A stretch of 51,641 nt of DNA, taken from NCBI GenBank assembly GCA_015680685.1, contig MNCI01029657.1, positions 1-51,641 on the forward strand, in the 5' to 3' direction. Both the position numbers and the translations under genes were made by a program. Position 1 is the stretch's first letter. Every line of letters starts with the position of its first letter. This DNA comes from Gnetum montanum (Eukaryota > Streptophyta > Gnetopsida > Gnetales > Gnetaceae). Under the pieces are notes generated by a model that was not told the origin of the DNA, ran no database searches, and saw nothing but the letters and a program-made list of their open reading frames with translations. Below, piece by piece: positions 20,700 through 32,462 of the stretch.

Positions 20700-21910
20700 T
20701 GACCATCTCTCCATGACTGAGTTGGAAGGAGGAGATTCAAAAAATTGAGTGAGTTTGTTCATTCGTTAAGAACTTTGTTGTACTAGCTCGCTTGGTCTAG
20801 TGGAAAGGCTTTACTTGTTGAATGTTGACCAACTGTTTCTTGTTTGAACTTTTTGGTTTATATATGAACATGGCCCTAGAAGGAAAGGTTTCATAAATGA
20901 TGAAAGGCCCTTCCCACAATGTATGAAACTTAGTTCATTGAATTACGTGTGTGGGGTTCTAGTAGAAAACCTTATCTTCAAGTTAAAGTTTGATCCTTCT
21001 AATTCTTAGGTCATGTTGTTGTTTTTTGAATGCCTTGTGCACTTCATTCGAGGATAGGGCTACCTATCAATTTTCATCTAGCACATTTAGGTTTATTAAT
21101 CTTTCTTTTGTGCTAAGCTAAGGTCAAAGTCCAAGTCATAGGCTGTTGAAAGTGTATGAAGCTTGGATTGGATAGGTAGAGTTGGTAATTTTTTGTACAC
21201 TAGCTCATAGGGAGAGTAGCCTATAGAAGTTTCCATGTTGAGTAGTATGCTCAGAGGGCATCATTTATTTATTTTTCTCTAGTCTCTCCTATATTTGCTA
21301 ATAATTCTTATTAGGATCTTCATGATCTCCCTATTGGTAACTTTTGCTTGGCCATTATCTTGGGCATGGTAGGATATTGTTAATTTATGTTCAATCCCCA
21401 AGCATTGCATAAGCTTGCACCTATAAAATGGGTTCTGTTGTTAGAAATTAGTGCACATGACACCCCAAACCTATTCACAATTTTTTGCTATACAAACTAT
21501 GCAACAGTGGATGATGTATAGTCGATGGCAGTTGTTGCTTCTACCCATTTTGTGTAGTAATCAATGACAATAATTATATATGCCTTTTCATTTGACATGG
21601 GTGTGATGGGACTCATGAAGTCAATATCCTAGATGCTGAAGGGTTCTAATGGTTAGATTCACTATTGAGGTCCCTCCATTTGTGTGGTCATCCCACCATC
21701 TCATTGATAGCATTCATAAAATTGGACAAATTGTTGGGCATCCCTAAAAATGATTAGCTAATAATACCCTACCATCAGGATCTTAATGATTGTGTATCTC
21801 TTAGCATAGTGGCCCCCACAAGAATCATCATAAGCATCCTAGAAAATGCATAGTTGATTAGCATCAGGCATGCACCAATAAACTAGGCCATTGATGCACA
21901 TCTTATAAAG
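20700..21910 (-). pseudogene. Element F integrase, broken
   Basis: Order on the minus strand: a zinc-binding N-terminal part with G-G-H-Y-A-K-R (near 21830-21810), then W-L-I-I-F-R-D-A and Y-E-C-Y, as in the integrase HHCC region of the Athila/Tat group; then the core with NNCHRLYIIHC and, in other frames, YHAQDNGQAKVTNREI (near 21370-21310), which corresponds to the region around the last catalytic Glu; then the C-terminal part with LWEGPFIIYETF (near 20900). Many frameshifts and stops break it. Integrase would insert the cDNA into the genome. Confidence 0.65.
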
Positions 21911-22079
21911 GTATCTGTTGATTTTCATGAAGTGTTTGGTCTGATGAAGAAATTGTTATTTCTTCCTGTAGTCTAGATCTTGTGGAATCTCTTGTGTGAG
22001 AAGATAAGTGAGGATGCCATCATACCATTTTGGTTTTGCAAGTACTTGTTCATTTATTGCACCTATAAAGAGGAGTTCA

Positions 22080-22570
22080 TAAAAAAATTCATTAAATAGT
22101 GAGCTCTCCTCCTCTTTATTATCCCATCATAACCAAGACAAGTGATCAATGATCACATTCTTAGTCCACTTTTGATCTACCATCATAAGATTGAATTCCT
22201 ATAAGCTCACTAATCCCTGTATGACATGGGGGCTCACTGTTGGCTTGTTCATGAGGAAGTGAATGGCATTGTGGTCAATGTGCACAAAAACTTTGTATCT
22301 AAGCACATAGTGCCTAAAATTTTCTAGAGCATATACCACTGCCATTAGTTCTTTTTCCATTGTGGTGTAATTTAGCTATGCACCCATAATGCTTTGACTT
22401 ATGTAGTGGATATAATATGGATGTTTCTTGATGTCTAACTATGTGAGCATGGCTCCCAAGGTATAATTTGATGCATTTGTCATGATATAAAATGGTTTAG
22501 ACTAATCAGGTGCTTGTAAAATTAAAGTCTCTACAAGCTTCTACTTGAGGCTCTAAAATTCTTTTTCACA
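22080..22570 (-). pseudogene. Element F RNase H, broken
   Basis: Between RT and integrase the minus strand encodes, in shifting frames, a stretch corresponding to the RNase H part of plant Gypsy pol: TIEKELMAV-like and H-Y-V-L-like motifs around 22360-22290, and D-H-L-S-W-like near 22140. Several TAG/TGA stops interrupt it. RNase H would remove the RNA template during reverse transcription. Confidence 0.5.
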
Positions 22571-22689
22571 TTCCTTAGTCTAGATCGATGGAGCATCATT
22601 CTTTGTTAGCTTGACCAATGGGTTTGTGATCTTCGAGAAATTCTCTATGAATCACTAGTAGTAGCTAGTTTGTCTAAGGAATGACCAAA

Positions 22690-23480
22690 CATCTTTAATA
22701 GTTTTCAATTGACGAGTTATTTCTTAGATGATTCTTATATTTTTAGGGTCCACCTAAATCCTTACCTAAGAAATTCAATGTTCCACTACAATGTCCTCCT
22801 AGACCATCATATGGCTCTTCTTCCAATTGAGCTAAAGATTCATCTCCACATACCTTTTAAGCACTTGCTCAAGGTAGTTCAAGGCTTGCTCAAATGTAGC
22901 ACCATAGATGGAGAAGTCATCCATGAAGACTTCCACCTTGCAACTAATTTTTTGTTGAAAAATGCTCATCACCAATTGTTGGAATGTTGTAAGAGCATTG
23001 CACAAACCAAAAGGCATCTGTTGATGTGCAAAATTTTCTCAAGAACTCATGAATGTTGTTTTGGTATGATTATCTAGCACAATTTGGATTTGGTTATGGC
23101 CACTATAACCATGCATAAAACTGTACTAGAAATGCCTAGATATTGTGTCTAACACTTGATTCAAAAATGGCAATGGAAAGTGATCTTTGAATGTTGCCAT
23201 ATTCAACAACTAGAAGTTAATGCAGACCCACTTGCCACCTTTCTTTGACACCATCATAAGTGGACTAACCCACTCACTATCCATAATGGAATAGATAAAT
23301 CTTGTCTTGAGGAGTTGTTTAATTTTCTCTTTGATGATTTGCTTCAATTTGGGGTTGAATTGTCTCTACAGCTACCTCTTTGGCTTCATGGATGAATCAA
23401 TGTAGATACAATGCTAGAATATCCTTGAATTAATCCCTGTAAATTTAGGATATGACCAAGAAAAGGATTTTGGCCATTTG
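22690..23480 (-). pseudogene. Element F reverse transcriptase, broken
   Basis: The best-preserved part is an open frame 23017-22832 with MPFGLCNALTTFQQ and EVFMDDFSIYG. F-M-D-D is the catalytic box of Ty3/Gypsy RT (usually YMDD or FMDD). Upstream (23370-23180) are WVSPLMMVSKKGGKWVC and MATFKDHFPLPF, the usual RT N-terminal motifs. Stops occur in all parts, mostly TAG. It is the only copy in the window with a near-complete RT; H retains only the RT start. Confidence 0.78.
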
Positions 23481-23846
23481 TTAACCACCTTTAATAGCAT
23501 CTATTTTTGTTTAGGAGTAAGATTAGCATTGATGATTATTGGCTTGCCATTTTTTAAAAATGCATACTTTATGCCAATAGGTAGAGTTTCAACTCTAAGG
23601 GCTTTTGTTTAAAATTTTGAGGGATTTTGAACTCTCCCAAATTGGTATCATCATTTGCATTATTAGAGAGTTGGTGATGAAATTTTTCTATTTTATTCAT
23701 GATTTCAATATAGGCACATGTTAGACTCTTAGTAGGTTCCATGCAAAATGTGTTGCTTCCAAGATTAGCTGTTAGCCACTGGATGCCCTCTTGTTTTATG
23801 GCATCTGCATATAGGAACCTTGAACTTCAGATTCATTTACACATTG

Positions 23847-24330
23847 TCAACATGCTTTGATGGATGTGATCTTGATAGACCAGATTTTCTGCACATTGTT
23901 GCACCTGGTATTATTGTACATGATTCTTGGAACTCTCTTCTTCTTGATCTTTCCAAATTCATTCTCCTTGGAAATTTCCAAGGGGAGATCTCTAATGCCC
24001 ATTTGTGCATCAACAATGCTCAACCAAGCCCTTTCCATAATGATTGGAGATTCTCCCTTGCAATTGTTGACCTTGATCATCAGAAAATTAACAAGATATG
24101 ACCATAAAATAGTGCTTACAATGTCCTCCACAAGTCCCAAAGGAATAGTGATTGACTCATCTAACAATTCTAGATAGATATTACTCTTCTTGAGAAGCAC
24201 TAGGTTCCATGCTTTGTACATGTCATGGGAAATTAGATTGATGCTAGAACTTGAATCAAGAAGAGCCTTGCATGGCTCATGTATAGTGATCTACAAGTAT
24301 ATGAAAGGACTTTCAAGGTCAAATCTTTTC
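23847..24330 (-). pseudogene. Element F aspartic protease, active site altered
   Basis: The minus-strand frame has CKALLDSSSSINLISHDMYKA, where related copies have D-L-G at the active site, then ITIPLGLVEDI and SPIIMERAWLS. It is open from at least 24221 to 23847. The active-site Gly is replaced by Ser (D-S-S), so this protease would not be expected to work. It lies between gag and RT, as usual for the family. Confidence 0.68.
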
Positions 24331-27300
24331 CTAGGAAGGTTTCCAACCTTGATCCAATCAGATATAGCATGGGTTAACATATCAGTGCAAATCTTAGGAG
24401 GCATTTGGTTTAAAGGGGTCTCGAAAGGATTTGATACAAAGGATGATGGAGAGAAAAAGGAGCTAGCTGCATTAGTCTATGAGGAATTTGAAGGACTGTT
24501 TGATTGGAAGAATGATCATTTTTAGGATATGGGTTTCAAACCACTTGGCTAGAAAGCTAGCTATAAGTTAATAGCTCTAGTAGCATTATGTTGTTGCAAC
24601 TTTGATGCAATTTTTCTTTGCATAGATGGAGTAGGAGGTAATTAGGTTGAAGGTGGAGGAGCATATGCTAAAGGATGAGAAGGGTAATAGGAATATGGCG
24701 TTTTCCCTCTAGTACATGGAGAATGAGTTCTGTGATACTCTAAAGAGTAGTAGTAATGCTAAAATGAAGTGTGACTAGAAGAGTCCAATTAAGACATCAG
24801 TTGTTAAACATAGTATCCATATGGATCTGGCTACCTATAAGGGTGATGATTTCTTGATGGTGGCATCTCCCATAACTATGGGTGTTGCCACTTCTAGTAC
24901 TACTCATATGGCTATGGTGGAGCTCCACTTGAATAATAAGCTTGTTGGTGATAGTGGAACTATCTTGGATTTCCTTGAGAATAAGGCAATCTTTTAGGTG
25001 CTTGCCTTCTTACTAATCTAGGATTCATTGAATACATGCCAGACTCCTACAAGTGTGACATGATAGGGAAACATCCTTTAGGATGTTTGTATTGGTAGAT
25101 GTCACATCCACCACCATCATCTAATTCTATCTCCTTAACTTCTTCTACTGTAGTAGCTTTGCCCTTACTCCTTTAGTAGGCACGTTTGAATTCTTTTTTC
25201 CTCCTGTAGTTATGGTCACTACTCTACTCTCTTGTTGCGTAAACTATCATGTATGAGACTCCATTTTGGGTAGATAATGGATGTCAACAATTACATTCAA
25301 TAGAACCTTCAAAAGACATGACAATTTCTAATTGAAATACCACGAAAATTCACTTTAAAGATAAAAAGAAGCTATTTTGGTCCCATCAAAATACCAAAGA
25401 CTTTTTGAACCCTCTTGACTATTTAATTGTTCAACGGCATGACTACAAGCATAGGCTCTCTTACAAAAATCCCAATAGCAGTTCTTATACGTTGCACAAT
25501 AATAAAATTTACTACTAAAATGCTCTTAAGTCTTTTTAAACACAAGTGCTTCTATGGAAAAATTTTAACAGAAATTTCTATCGGGCAACAAGAACAATAA
25601 GAGCAATCTAAAAATCCCAAAATTACTTGCCAAGGATGATACTATCTAAACCACTAGCTAAATAATTTAAACAAAATAAAAAATAAAAAACATAACTCAC
25701 AAGACCATGACAAAGAGGCTAAAATCTTTTCTTTAGCAAGTCATCTTACAAGCAATCTTTCACACTTTCTTCTTTACAAATGCTCTTCTCCCAAGACCCA
25801 AAGTGTGTCTCCAAGTGAGAGCCCAAGTGCTAGCTAGTAGCCTTCCCAAAGTGTGATGTATCAAGTGTCTTCTCCAAAAGCGATGTCTTTTTCCCCCCCT
25901 CACACAGGAGCATGATAAATTTTCCTTTCCTTGGTATCATCATTTGAAAGTTGAAACACTATATCTTCACCCAAAAAATTTCCACATGAAACCTTTGGCA
26001 TTAAAATATCAATAGGACACAACCATCATATATTTTTTTATTTGAATATCTTCTATGTCTCATTCGTATTTTATCACCTTTGCTGTTCCATGAAATCGCT
26101 AACTGTGCCAACACAATCAATCCCACATTTTACCGACCTTAGCCAAAATTTTAGATATAGATTTTTGGAACAGCAAGGTCTTTCTATTCATTAACTCATC
26201 AAATGATGACTCCTTCCCATTGTTGCGAAATTGAACCTTTCTTTTTCTAATGGAAGGATTCCTATTATATTCCTTAGTACTTTCCTATTTTCTTAGCTCT
26301 TCTTCTTCTTTTACTACTTGCTCTATCAGCCTTTAGAGTTGATGACCTCTAAGTTTTGATAGTCTTCCTTAGGCATAAATCCCAAGAGTTCTTCTTGTTT
26401 CTGATTTGAGACCTTCTATGATGTGGCAAAGTTTTTCCTGCTAAGAATAACCATGGCCAAGGCATTAGTGTATGAGAAAAGAGTATTTACCCATGGTGAT
26501 GTCCAAGGGTTCATTTGTTTCTTACTTCCATCCTTGGATTTACATTCTTAGATTAAACACTCGGGAGTACATTTGGTATTTATCATTGAATAGCTCTAGC
26601 ATTATACTCCACTTGTGGATGGATTTTGGCTCCAAAGACTAATACCAACTTTCTACTTCCTTGATGAGTGTCATTGGAAATATCTTTAATTTCTACTAAT
26701 CATTTTCAATATTCTATAAGGCACATGCATTGTGAAAGGCTTGAAGATGGGTTTGTAGATCAAAGTTATATCTCCCCTCAAATCTAGGGATATTGTTCAT
26801 GTCAATTCACTTGATCCGACTATCTTTCAAATGCCTAGTTAAAATTTTCACTACCTCTACGATATTTAGCATAATTCAAGTTGCTAGTAAAGGCTCATCA
26901 TCACCATTATTTTGATGGTACCTATGATGTCCTCTGCTATCCCTTCGTTTATGGTAGGCTTGGTGATCATTATTATCCTATGATTTACCTTCATCATAGT
27001 TGTCCCTTTGGTGGCATCTATTAAAACTTGAAGAGAAAGAAGAACATGTAGACAAAGAGGGTGAAGAAGGAGGAGGATTGTAATCATCATGGTGTCTACC
27101 ACCTCCTCTACACTTGTCATATCCATGTTCATCATATTTCTTATTATCCCGATGCTTACCTGAGCCCTTGCTTTGACTCCTACTTTTGCATGAACCCATA
27201 TTATTGATAGTGGACTATAGCTTCAGGTTCAAGCCCCCATGACCAATATTAAGGGGTGAAGAATTTTCATGTTAAGAATTCTCAAAGGGAGGATCCTCAT

Positions 27301-27600
27301 TGTCTTTTTGATTAAGTAGGAAAAAGAAATCGGCACACCATTTTTCCTTCATATTCTCATGGTGCTTCTCCTGGTGTTGATCTCTCTTGCATTATGTTTC
27401 AGTGGGACGGTAGTCCTAGTAGTCATAGTCATGCACAATGTATTCTTCTTGAAGATCCTAGATGCTCAACCTCCTAAGAGTTTGGAGTAGCATCCTAGGC
27501 ATAGATTAATTAGGAGGCATTACAATGTTGCCCTCCATATCGCACCATCATATTTGTTCATTTTGGTGTAGGATGAAGGTTAAGTCAGGAACATACTCAT
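24331..27600 (-). pseudogene. Element F gag, broken and interrupted by another LTR
   Basis: From the 5' end: an N-terminal part near 27590-27500 (homologous to H 41970-42030), a Ser/Arg/Gly-rich segment 27199-26978 (MGSCKSRSQSKGSGKHRDN...), a capsid-like part, a charged linker near 26220-26170 (MNRKTLL), an inserted element (25234-26113), then a zinc-knuckle-like C-D-I-Y-Q-Y-K-H-P-K-G-C (near 25110-25070) and a Pro/Tyr-rich tail. At the knuckle F has CAA where the copies at 5552 and 43617 have TAA, which shows how those stops arose. Confidence 0.62.
25234..26113 (-). mobile_element. Probable solo LTR inserted in element F gag
   Basis: The F gag is interrupted by about 880 bp of AT-rich sequence that on the minus strand begins TGTTGGCACAG and ends GCAACA, i.e. 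TGTTG...CAACA ends as expected for an LTR. The gag resumes on both sides, but the flanks tctct and caatc do not match, and some tens of bases of gag are missing at the left side. Part of it (25600-25760) resembles 10900-11070. The boundaries are inferred from comparison with element H. Confidence 0.5.
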
Positions 27601-27811
27601 TTGGAGGAGTATATAAAACCTTGCATTTTTAAGGCACTAGTGGTTTAGTATTATCATGCTTGTAAGAAGAAGATATTCTACAATTAAAATAAGTTATTAG
27701 TGTATTTAAATTATTATATTTATTTTAGAGTGATTTTTAACCTTAGGTTTGGTCCAATGATGTTAATGATTTTCATTATGCCTAGATAGCACACATTTCA
27801 AACAAAAAGAA

Positions 27812-27830
27812 TCCTTGGCAACAATGCCAA
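27812..27830 (-). promoter_or_regulatory. Element F primer-binding site
   Basis: Directly next to the 5' LTR, the minus strand reads TTGGCATTGTTGCCAAGGA. It resembles the TGGCGCCGTTGCCGGGGA site of the Athila/Tat group of plant Gypsy elements, with several changes. A tRNA would prime minus-strand DNA synthesis here. Confidence 0.7.
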
Positions 27831-28314
27831 TGATGAGTGGTGAGTACCCCTATGCTCAACCATACGAATCACTAAGCATTCATGTGCAATCTAATATAAT
27901 TCCATGGACTCTATGTCTTCTAGTACACTAGCCTCTAGGAAGTGAACTTGCCCTAATAGGCATTCATTATCTTCCCAATTATACTTGTGATATGAAAAGG
28001 TATGATTAAGTGTAATTGAGGCATATTATTTTTATTATTTTTTATGTTTTATGTTTTGGATACTTCAAATAGAGGATGGAAGGAATCAAGTAATTCAATT
28101 GCTAATTTGCTTTAACTAACTACACCTAACTAATCATAACATAAGCATGCAATTCCACTTGTCGTACACATTTTGAACACATATAATGCTACTAGGTTAT
28201 CAAATGTTAAGCATTTTGGGGATTACCAAGCATCATGCGCATGCTCGAAGTGGTTGTACTTATGTGCTTAATTAATCACTGCTTAATCTAGCTTAGTTTA
28301 GCTAAGTTTAGCTT
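27831..28314 (-). mobile_element. Element F 5' LTR, first part
   Basis: The U5 side of F's 5' LTR. It begins tgatgagtggtgagtacccc on plus, next to the primer-binding site, and is cut at 28314 by element CD. The 5-bp AGCTT at 28310-28314 is repeated at 36310-36314, so the two parts form one LTR of about 913 bp. Confidence 0.82.
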
Positions 28315-29181
28315 TGATGCATCATGGTTTGCTAGGCCTCAATATTGGGTCCTCAATATCAGGTATGTGATATTGCAACTTGGATAATAATATCAAATAC
28401 ACGATATCATGATTCCTATGTAGGCCTATAAATACAATATTCAGATGCATAGGAAAAAGAGGAGAGAGTTGGTAATTCTTAGGATAGAGTCTTTTTGTCA
28501 TTTTTTAGTTAGTTTTCATTCTTTCCCCAGTGCATGCCTACAATGTGACGATTGTAATTGTACGAAACCTTTATTCAAGTGTGACGTACTTGGACATGCA
28601 CATGATCGACAATAAAGATTGAGATTACTCCATCATTGCAATATTCACTTAGCCTTTAATTACTTCAATTGTTAATTGTTATTTATTATTTTCTTTGTTA
28701 ATATTTCTTTATCTTCATTTACTATTCCTGTTGTTAAATGCAGAATGAGTATGACTTAATCAAGAACATTTAAGTGTGACTACTTGGTAACCCAGTAGCG
28801 TATCTAGGAGTGCTCAAGTAATATGTGCTTGGTAATCCTAGAAGTAGTACACGAGGTCCAAGATGTGCATGGATGATTAAGGATGGATGCTCATTGCACT
28901 TAGGCTAGTTTAGATTTCTCTTTTTATTACCTATTAGCTTAAGTCAAGATTATTTTCCATCATCTCTAGGAGTAGCATTAGTTAAGATCCCAGCATTCAC
29001 CTCACTATGGACTAAACCATGCATGATAAAGCAAATACAAGTCTAGGTGGGAAGACAACAAACTGTGATCAACATGTAACTATCTAGATACCACAACTAG
29101 TCCGTCTATGGAGTTCGACCGGATTGTGCATACATGCTCGTATTCGTATGGTTGAGTGTAGGGGTACCTAACCACACATCA
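28315..29181 (+). mobile_element. Element CD 5' LTR (GATATC-array subfamily)
   Basis: An 867-bp LTR starts TGATGCATCATGG and ends CCACACATCA. Boxes start at 28341, 28355, 28369, 28389 and 28403 (spacing 14, 14, 20, 14), and TATAAATA starts 24 bp later at 28427. A primer-binding site follows directly. Several CpG bases of the boxes that survive in the 3' LTR are TpG or CpA here. Confidence 0.88.
28341..28434 (+). promoter_or_regulatory. Phased GATATC-box promoter array (CD 5' LTR)
   Basis: Boxes AATATT, AATATC, GATATT, AATATC and GATATC at 28341, 28355, 28369, 28389, 28403, then TATAAATA at 28427. The ladder 14-14-20-14-24 is identical to the 3' LTR and to the solo LTR at 1883. Confidence 0.75.
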
Positions 29182-29200
29182 TTGGCACCGTTGCTGGGGA
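29182..29200 (+). promoter_or_regulatory. Element CD primer-binding site
   Basis: The sequence TTGGCACCGTTGCTGGGGA follows the 5' LTR without a gap. It is two changes away from the TGGCGCCGTTGCCGGGGA site known for the Athila/Tat group, which I recall as matching tRNA-Asp (unverified). Confidence 0.82.
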
Positions 29201-29313
29201 TGGTGCTAGTTATTTAGATTAGTTACATCATCCAAGATCGCTGTAATGAAGCCTTAATGATATATCTTTTAGAAAGAAAGTAATTGCAAATAAGTCACAC
29301 ACAATTCACAACA

Positions 29314-30477
29314 ATGTCTCTCTCACAAGACTATGATAACACAACAACTAGTAAGGAAATTCATTGGAGAACCAACAAAATATACAATGATGAAGATGAA
29401 GTTTAGAGTACTCAATCTTATGTAGGGGTCTCCTATGTTCATGAACACCCAACAGTACTCAAGGACTCTTGTCATCCAACTTTAGCACCTCTAGTGAGGA
29501 TGGGACATCCCATAGAACGAGGGGGCCCGTAAGGCCTAGGACCTTCTCAATAGTTAACAAGAATTTATCTAGGGATGATTGGGAGACTTACAAAAGTCAT
29601 GATGAGTCTTCTAGTTCTTTCTCTTCCTCTACTCCTTCAATGCCAGGTCATGACACGGATGATTTTCTTTCAAGGGGTTGGTGTAGAAATAAAAATCAAG
29701 CCCCCGGGCAAAGCCAAGAATGCCAACATGAACAAGGATGACATCATCCTAACTCACAAATTTATAACTTACCTAGTGATGATGAACCCTTGCTGGCCAC
29801 TAAGAGCCTAATGCATATACAAGAGGTTGCTCAAATATTCCACACCCAGGCTTTATTTAAATAACTTTTCCAAGTTTTCAGGAGGCTATGATTTAGATCC
29901 GCAACATCATTTACAAGCCTTCTATGATGCTTGTGCATGGAAGAACATTAATAATGGATGACAAAGACTTAAGCTCTTTCCTATGATACTAGTTGGCCAG
30001 GCAAAAGTATGGTATAAGTCTTTAAAACCAAAATCAATTCGACGTTGGCCAACAATGGTAGAACAATTCAATGAAAGATATCAAGTTCAATGCTATGATG
30101 CATCTTCTCCCTCGAACTCAATGCCTCCTATTACCTTATCAGGGCCACCAATCAACACTCCAACAACCATGCAACTCAATGAATATTACCATGTAGGGAG
30201 ACATATTGATTGTTGCATACCAACTTACAGTCATGGGTGCCGTAGTGGGTCAACTTCTTATCACATGACTACATTTTACAATTTGCCCCACTATGCCTAC
30301 TTTAATCCAATGTGTGAACCCCAATTTGGGTACATTCCTGCCACCACACCAAAAGATATCCAGTGGTTTGGATATGATCAGACCCCAATATTTCCAACAT
30401 GCATGGATTCGAACTTTTCATTTATTAATTCTCGTCATGATCAAAGGTTTAGTCATGGGGGATACCCCCCATTCTAA
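29314..30477 (+). pseudogene. Element CD gag, shortened and broken
   Basis: ATG at 29314 (MSLSQDYDNTTT) opens the frame, with a TAG at about 29404. A Ser-rich segment (29480-29740) follows. The capsid core lies at about 29885-30090, in parts open, with HHLQAFYDACAWKNINNG and LKLFPMILVGQAKVWY, the hallmark of retrotransposon gag (Retrotrans_gag). It ends in a Tyr/His/Pro-rich tail to TAA at 30475-30477. No zinc knuckle, protease or pol follows. The next stretch matches what comes after integrase in F, so a deletion removed protease to integrase. Such an element would need proteins from a partner such as F. Confidence 0.72.
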
Positions 30478-31886
30478 CAAGAAGAATTAGTATATGTTTT
30501 TCCTTTGCTTTGGTTTTATAATTTTTTTTCAATTATTTGTTTTCTAATTTCTTGTTTTTCAATTTGTCATTTTATTTTCTACGGGTAATCTCATTGATGA
30601 ATAAAATACTCATGTGACTTGTTGGTTGAGGTGTTGTTCTATGCTATCAAGTATTAGGTGATTAATTATTTGAACAGTAAGTCCACAACATTCATCCACC
30701 CATTCGATTAATAAGAAGTTCTACTCTAGTTATGATGATATTATTGTCATCATTAAAACCTAAATTAATTTTGTGCTCAGTATACCTTGAGTGAAGAATG
30801 ATGGACTAAGAGGAAATGGCCATGGTGTGACATCAAGGGAGCTTGTGGATTCTGTTTGGTGACATTTGTAGGTGCTGTCATGTAGCCTAGTTGTACTAAG
30901 ATCCTTGTTGATCTAATGAAAAATGGGAGTAATATTAATAAAGGCACTTAATAAAGAAACTCAATGCTATTCTAGGGGTTCCATTGGAAAGACATGCACC
31001 CATGCTTGAAGGTTGGCAGCTTCTTTGGTTCACTATTGGAAAGAACAAAGTGCCAAAGTGGCTAGAAAAAGAAAAGAAGAAAATGAAGAAAAACACAAAG
31101 AAAACATCAAGAAAAATGTGTTGTAGAGAAATTCCAAATTACTCCTCCCTTGGAAAAAATGTCAAGTGATCATATGCCTTGCTGTCATGGTGCTCTTATG
31201 GTTGTCCATCATTGGATGAAACAATGCAATGTCATTGATTGGAGGAATGGACTTGGTCTTGATTTTGGAGCGATAGGCTAAAGACATAGTAATCACGTCC
31301 CACACTCAGGATTCACTATGCCTAGGGTCAGTTACCTCATGTCTTGATCTCTACAATCCCTTCTACAATTCACTTCATCTTTCTGTTCATGTATTTTTGA
31401 CTTGTGTCTTGTGTAGCATTGAATTCATGCCTCATCACAGTGGTATCTACATGGGTGTGTTTTGTGGAACTGGTGTGGATTGCATTTAACCCTTTTAGTA
31501 CCTATGGACATTTTTAGGTGTGGTTATGTAAGGGCATGATAGGTAGGAACCTACTTTGGGGAGGACCCACTTGCATAACTTTTGTAATTTGCACTCTTTG
31601 CACATCACCATATCATCTTACATCCTCCAAGTATTGCATTGCTACAATTTTCTTTCCCTTTATCATCATCTTAAGTTCCAACATTCCTATGCACTACAAC
31701 ATGTCCTTTTTCCTCATCCTCTTCATGAATATCATTGTCAAATTCCACTTTATTACACTTTTGGTGCCTTTAGGTCTCTTTGACAGTACCCTAGGTCTTT
31801 TAGATTAACCTTAAACCCTTTATTTTTTACCTTGGAAATTTGAAAATTCATCAATTTTTTCAAGTACCCTATTTTCAAAAGGAAAC
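30478..31886 (+). other. Element CD region between gag and internal promoter
   Basis: Non-coding. It starts close to ttagtcatgggggataccc (about 30452-30470), the polypurine-like motif also seen at the same place in the element at 7040. Homology to that element continues (tgacatcaagggagcttg near 30820; cctactttggggaggaccca near 31550). No RT or integrase remnant was seen. Confidence 0.5.
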
Positions 31887-31948
31887 AATATTGAGTACCC
31901 AATATTAGGTCTGTACTATCGAGTACGCGATATCGTGTCTATAAATAC
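31887..31948 (+). promoter_or_regulatory. Element CD internal promoter: phased box array and TATA upstream of ORF2
   Basis: Boxes AATATT, AATATT, ACTATC and GATATC start at 31887, 31901, 31915 and 31929, exactly 14 bp apart. TATAAATA starts at 31940, 11 bp after the last box start. The linker gagtacgc resembles the LTR linkers (gagtacac). It is an LTR-type promoter array in the middle of the element, about 520 bp upstream of the ORF2 start. Confidence 0.7.
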
Positions 31949-32462
31949 GATATATATGGATCCCCCATGCACATCAACATCATTTTTCACTATTCATGTG
32001 AGAGGAGTTGTTGAAATTTTCTTCCATGAATTTTCTAGCTTGTGCACCTATCATTTAAACATCCATAACATGCTCATTAACTCTCTAATTCTTGTTTTGA
32101 TCGAACTTGCTTAAACTTGAAGTGTTTAACTTAGTTATGGGGGAAAGGTATGCTTCAAGTTGTACATAGTTTTTTCAAAATTCATCTTTTCTTGAAGGAT
32201 ATTATCAAGGGTAAGTGACCTTAAAAGTGCTAAAAATGTTTGCCAAATTAATTTTATTTCTTCACCCAGACCATGAAAATTATTTTTGGGAGTCACCTAA
32301 TCAAAATTGGGCCCAATATCAAAACTTTTAGGGGGATTTTCATGAAAATTTCTAACTTTGCAACCGTATTAAGCAAGAAATGAATCTATTAAGGGTAAGG
32401 AGTAAGGTATTAATCTAATTTTGTAAATAACGTTACTGATAATTGGTCATGTGTGATTGTAG
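31949..32462 (+). other. Element CD leader and putative intron before ORF2
   Basis: After the internal TATA box come about 500 bp of AT-rich non-coding DNA containing acttagttatggggg (near 32130), which corresponds to the post-donor sequence in F and G. The stretch ends in tgtgattgtag directly before the ORF2 ATG at 32463, a good 3' splice site. A spliced leader is inferred. Confidence 0.45.

Noticed and set aside
31518-31808. 96-codon plus-strand frame in element CD
   Set aside because: It lies in the spacer between gag and the internal promoter, has no family match, and the homologous spacer at 8160-8400 is not open in the same frame.
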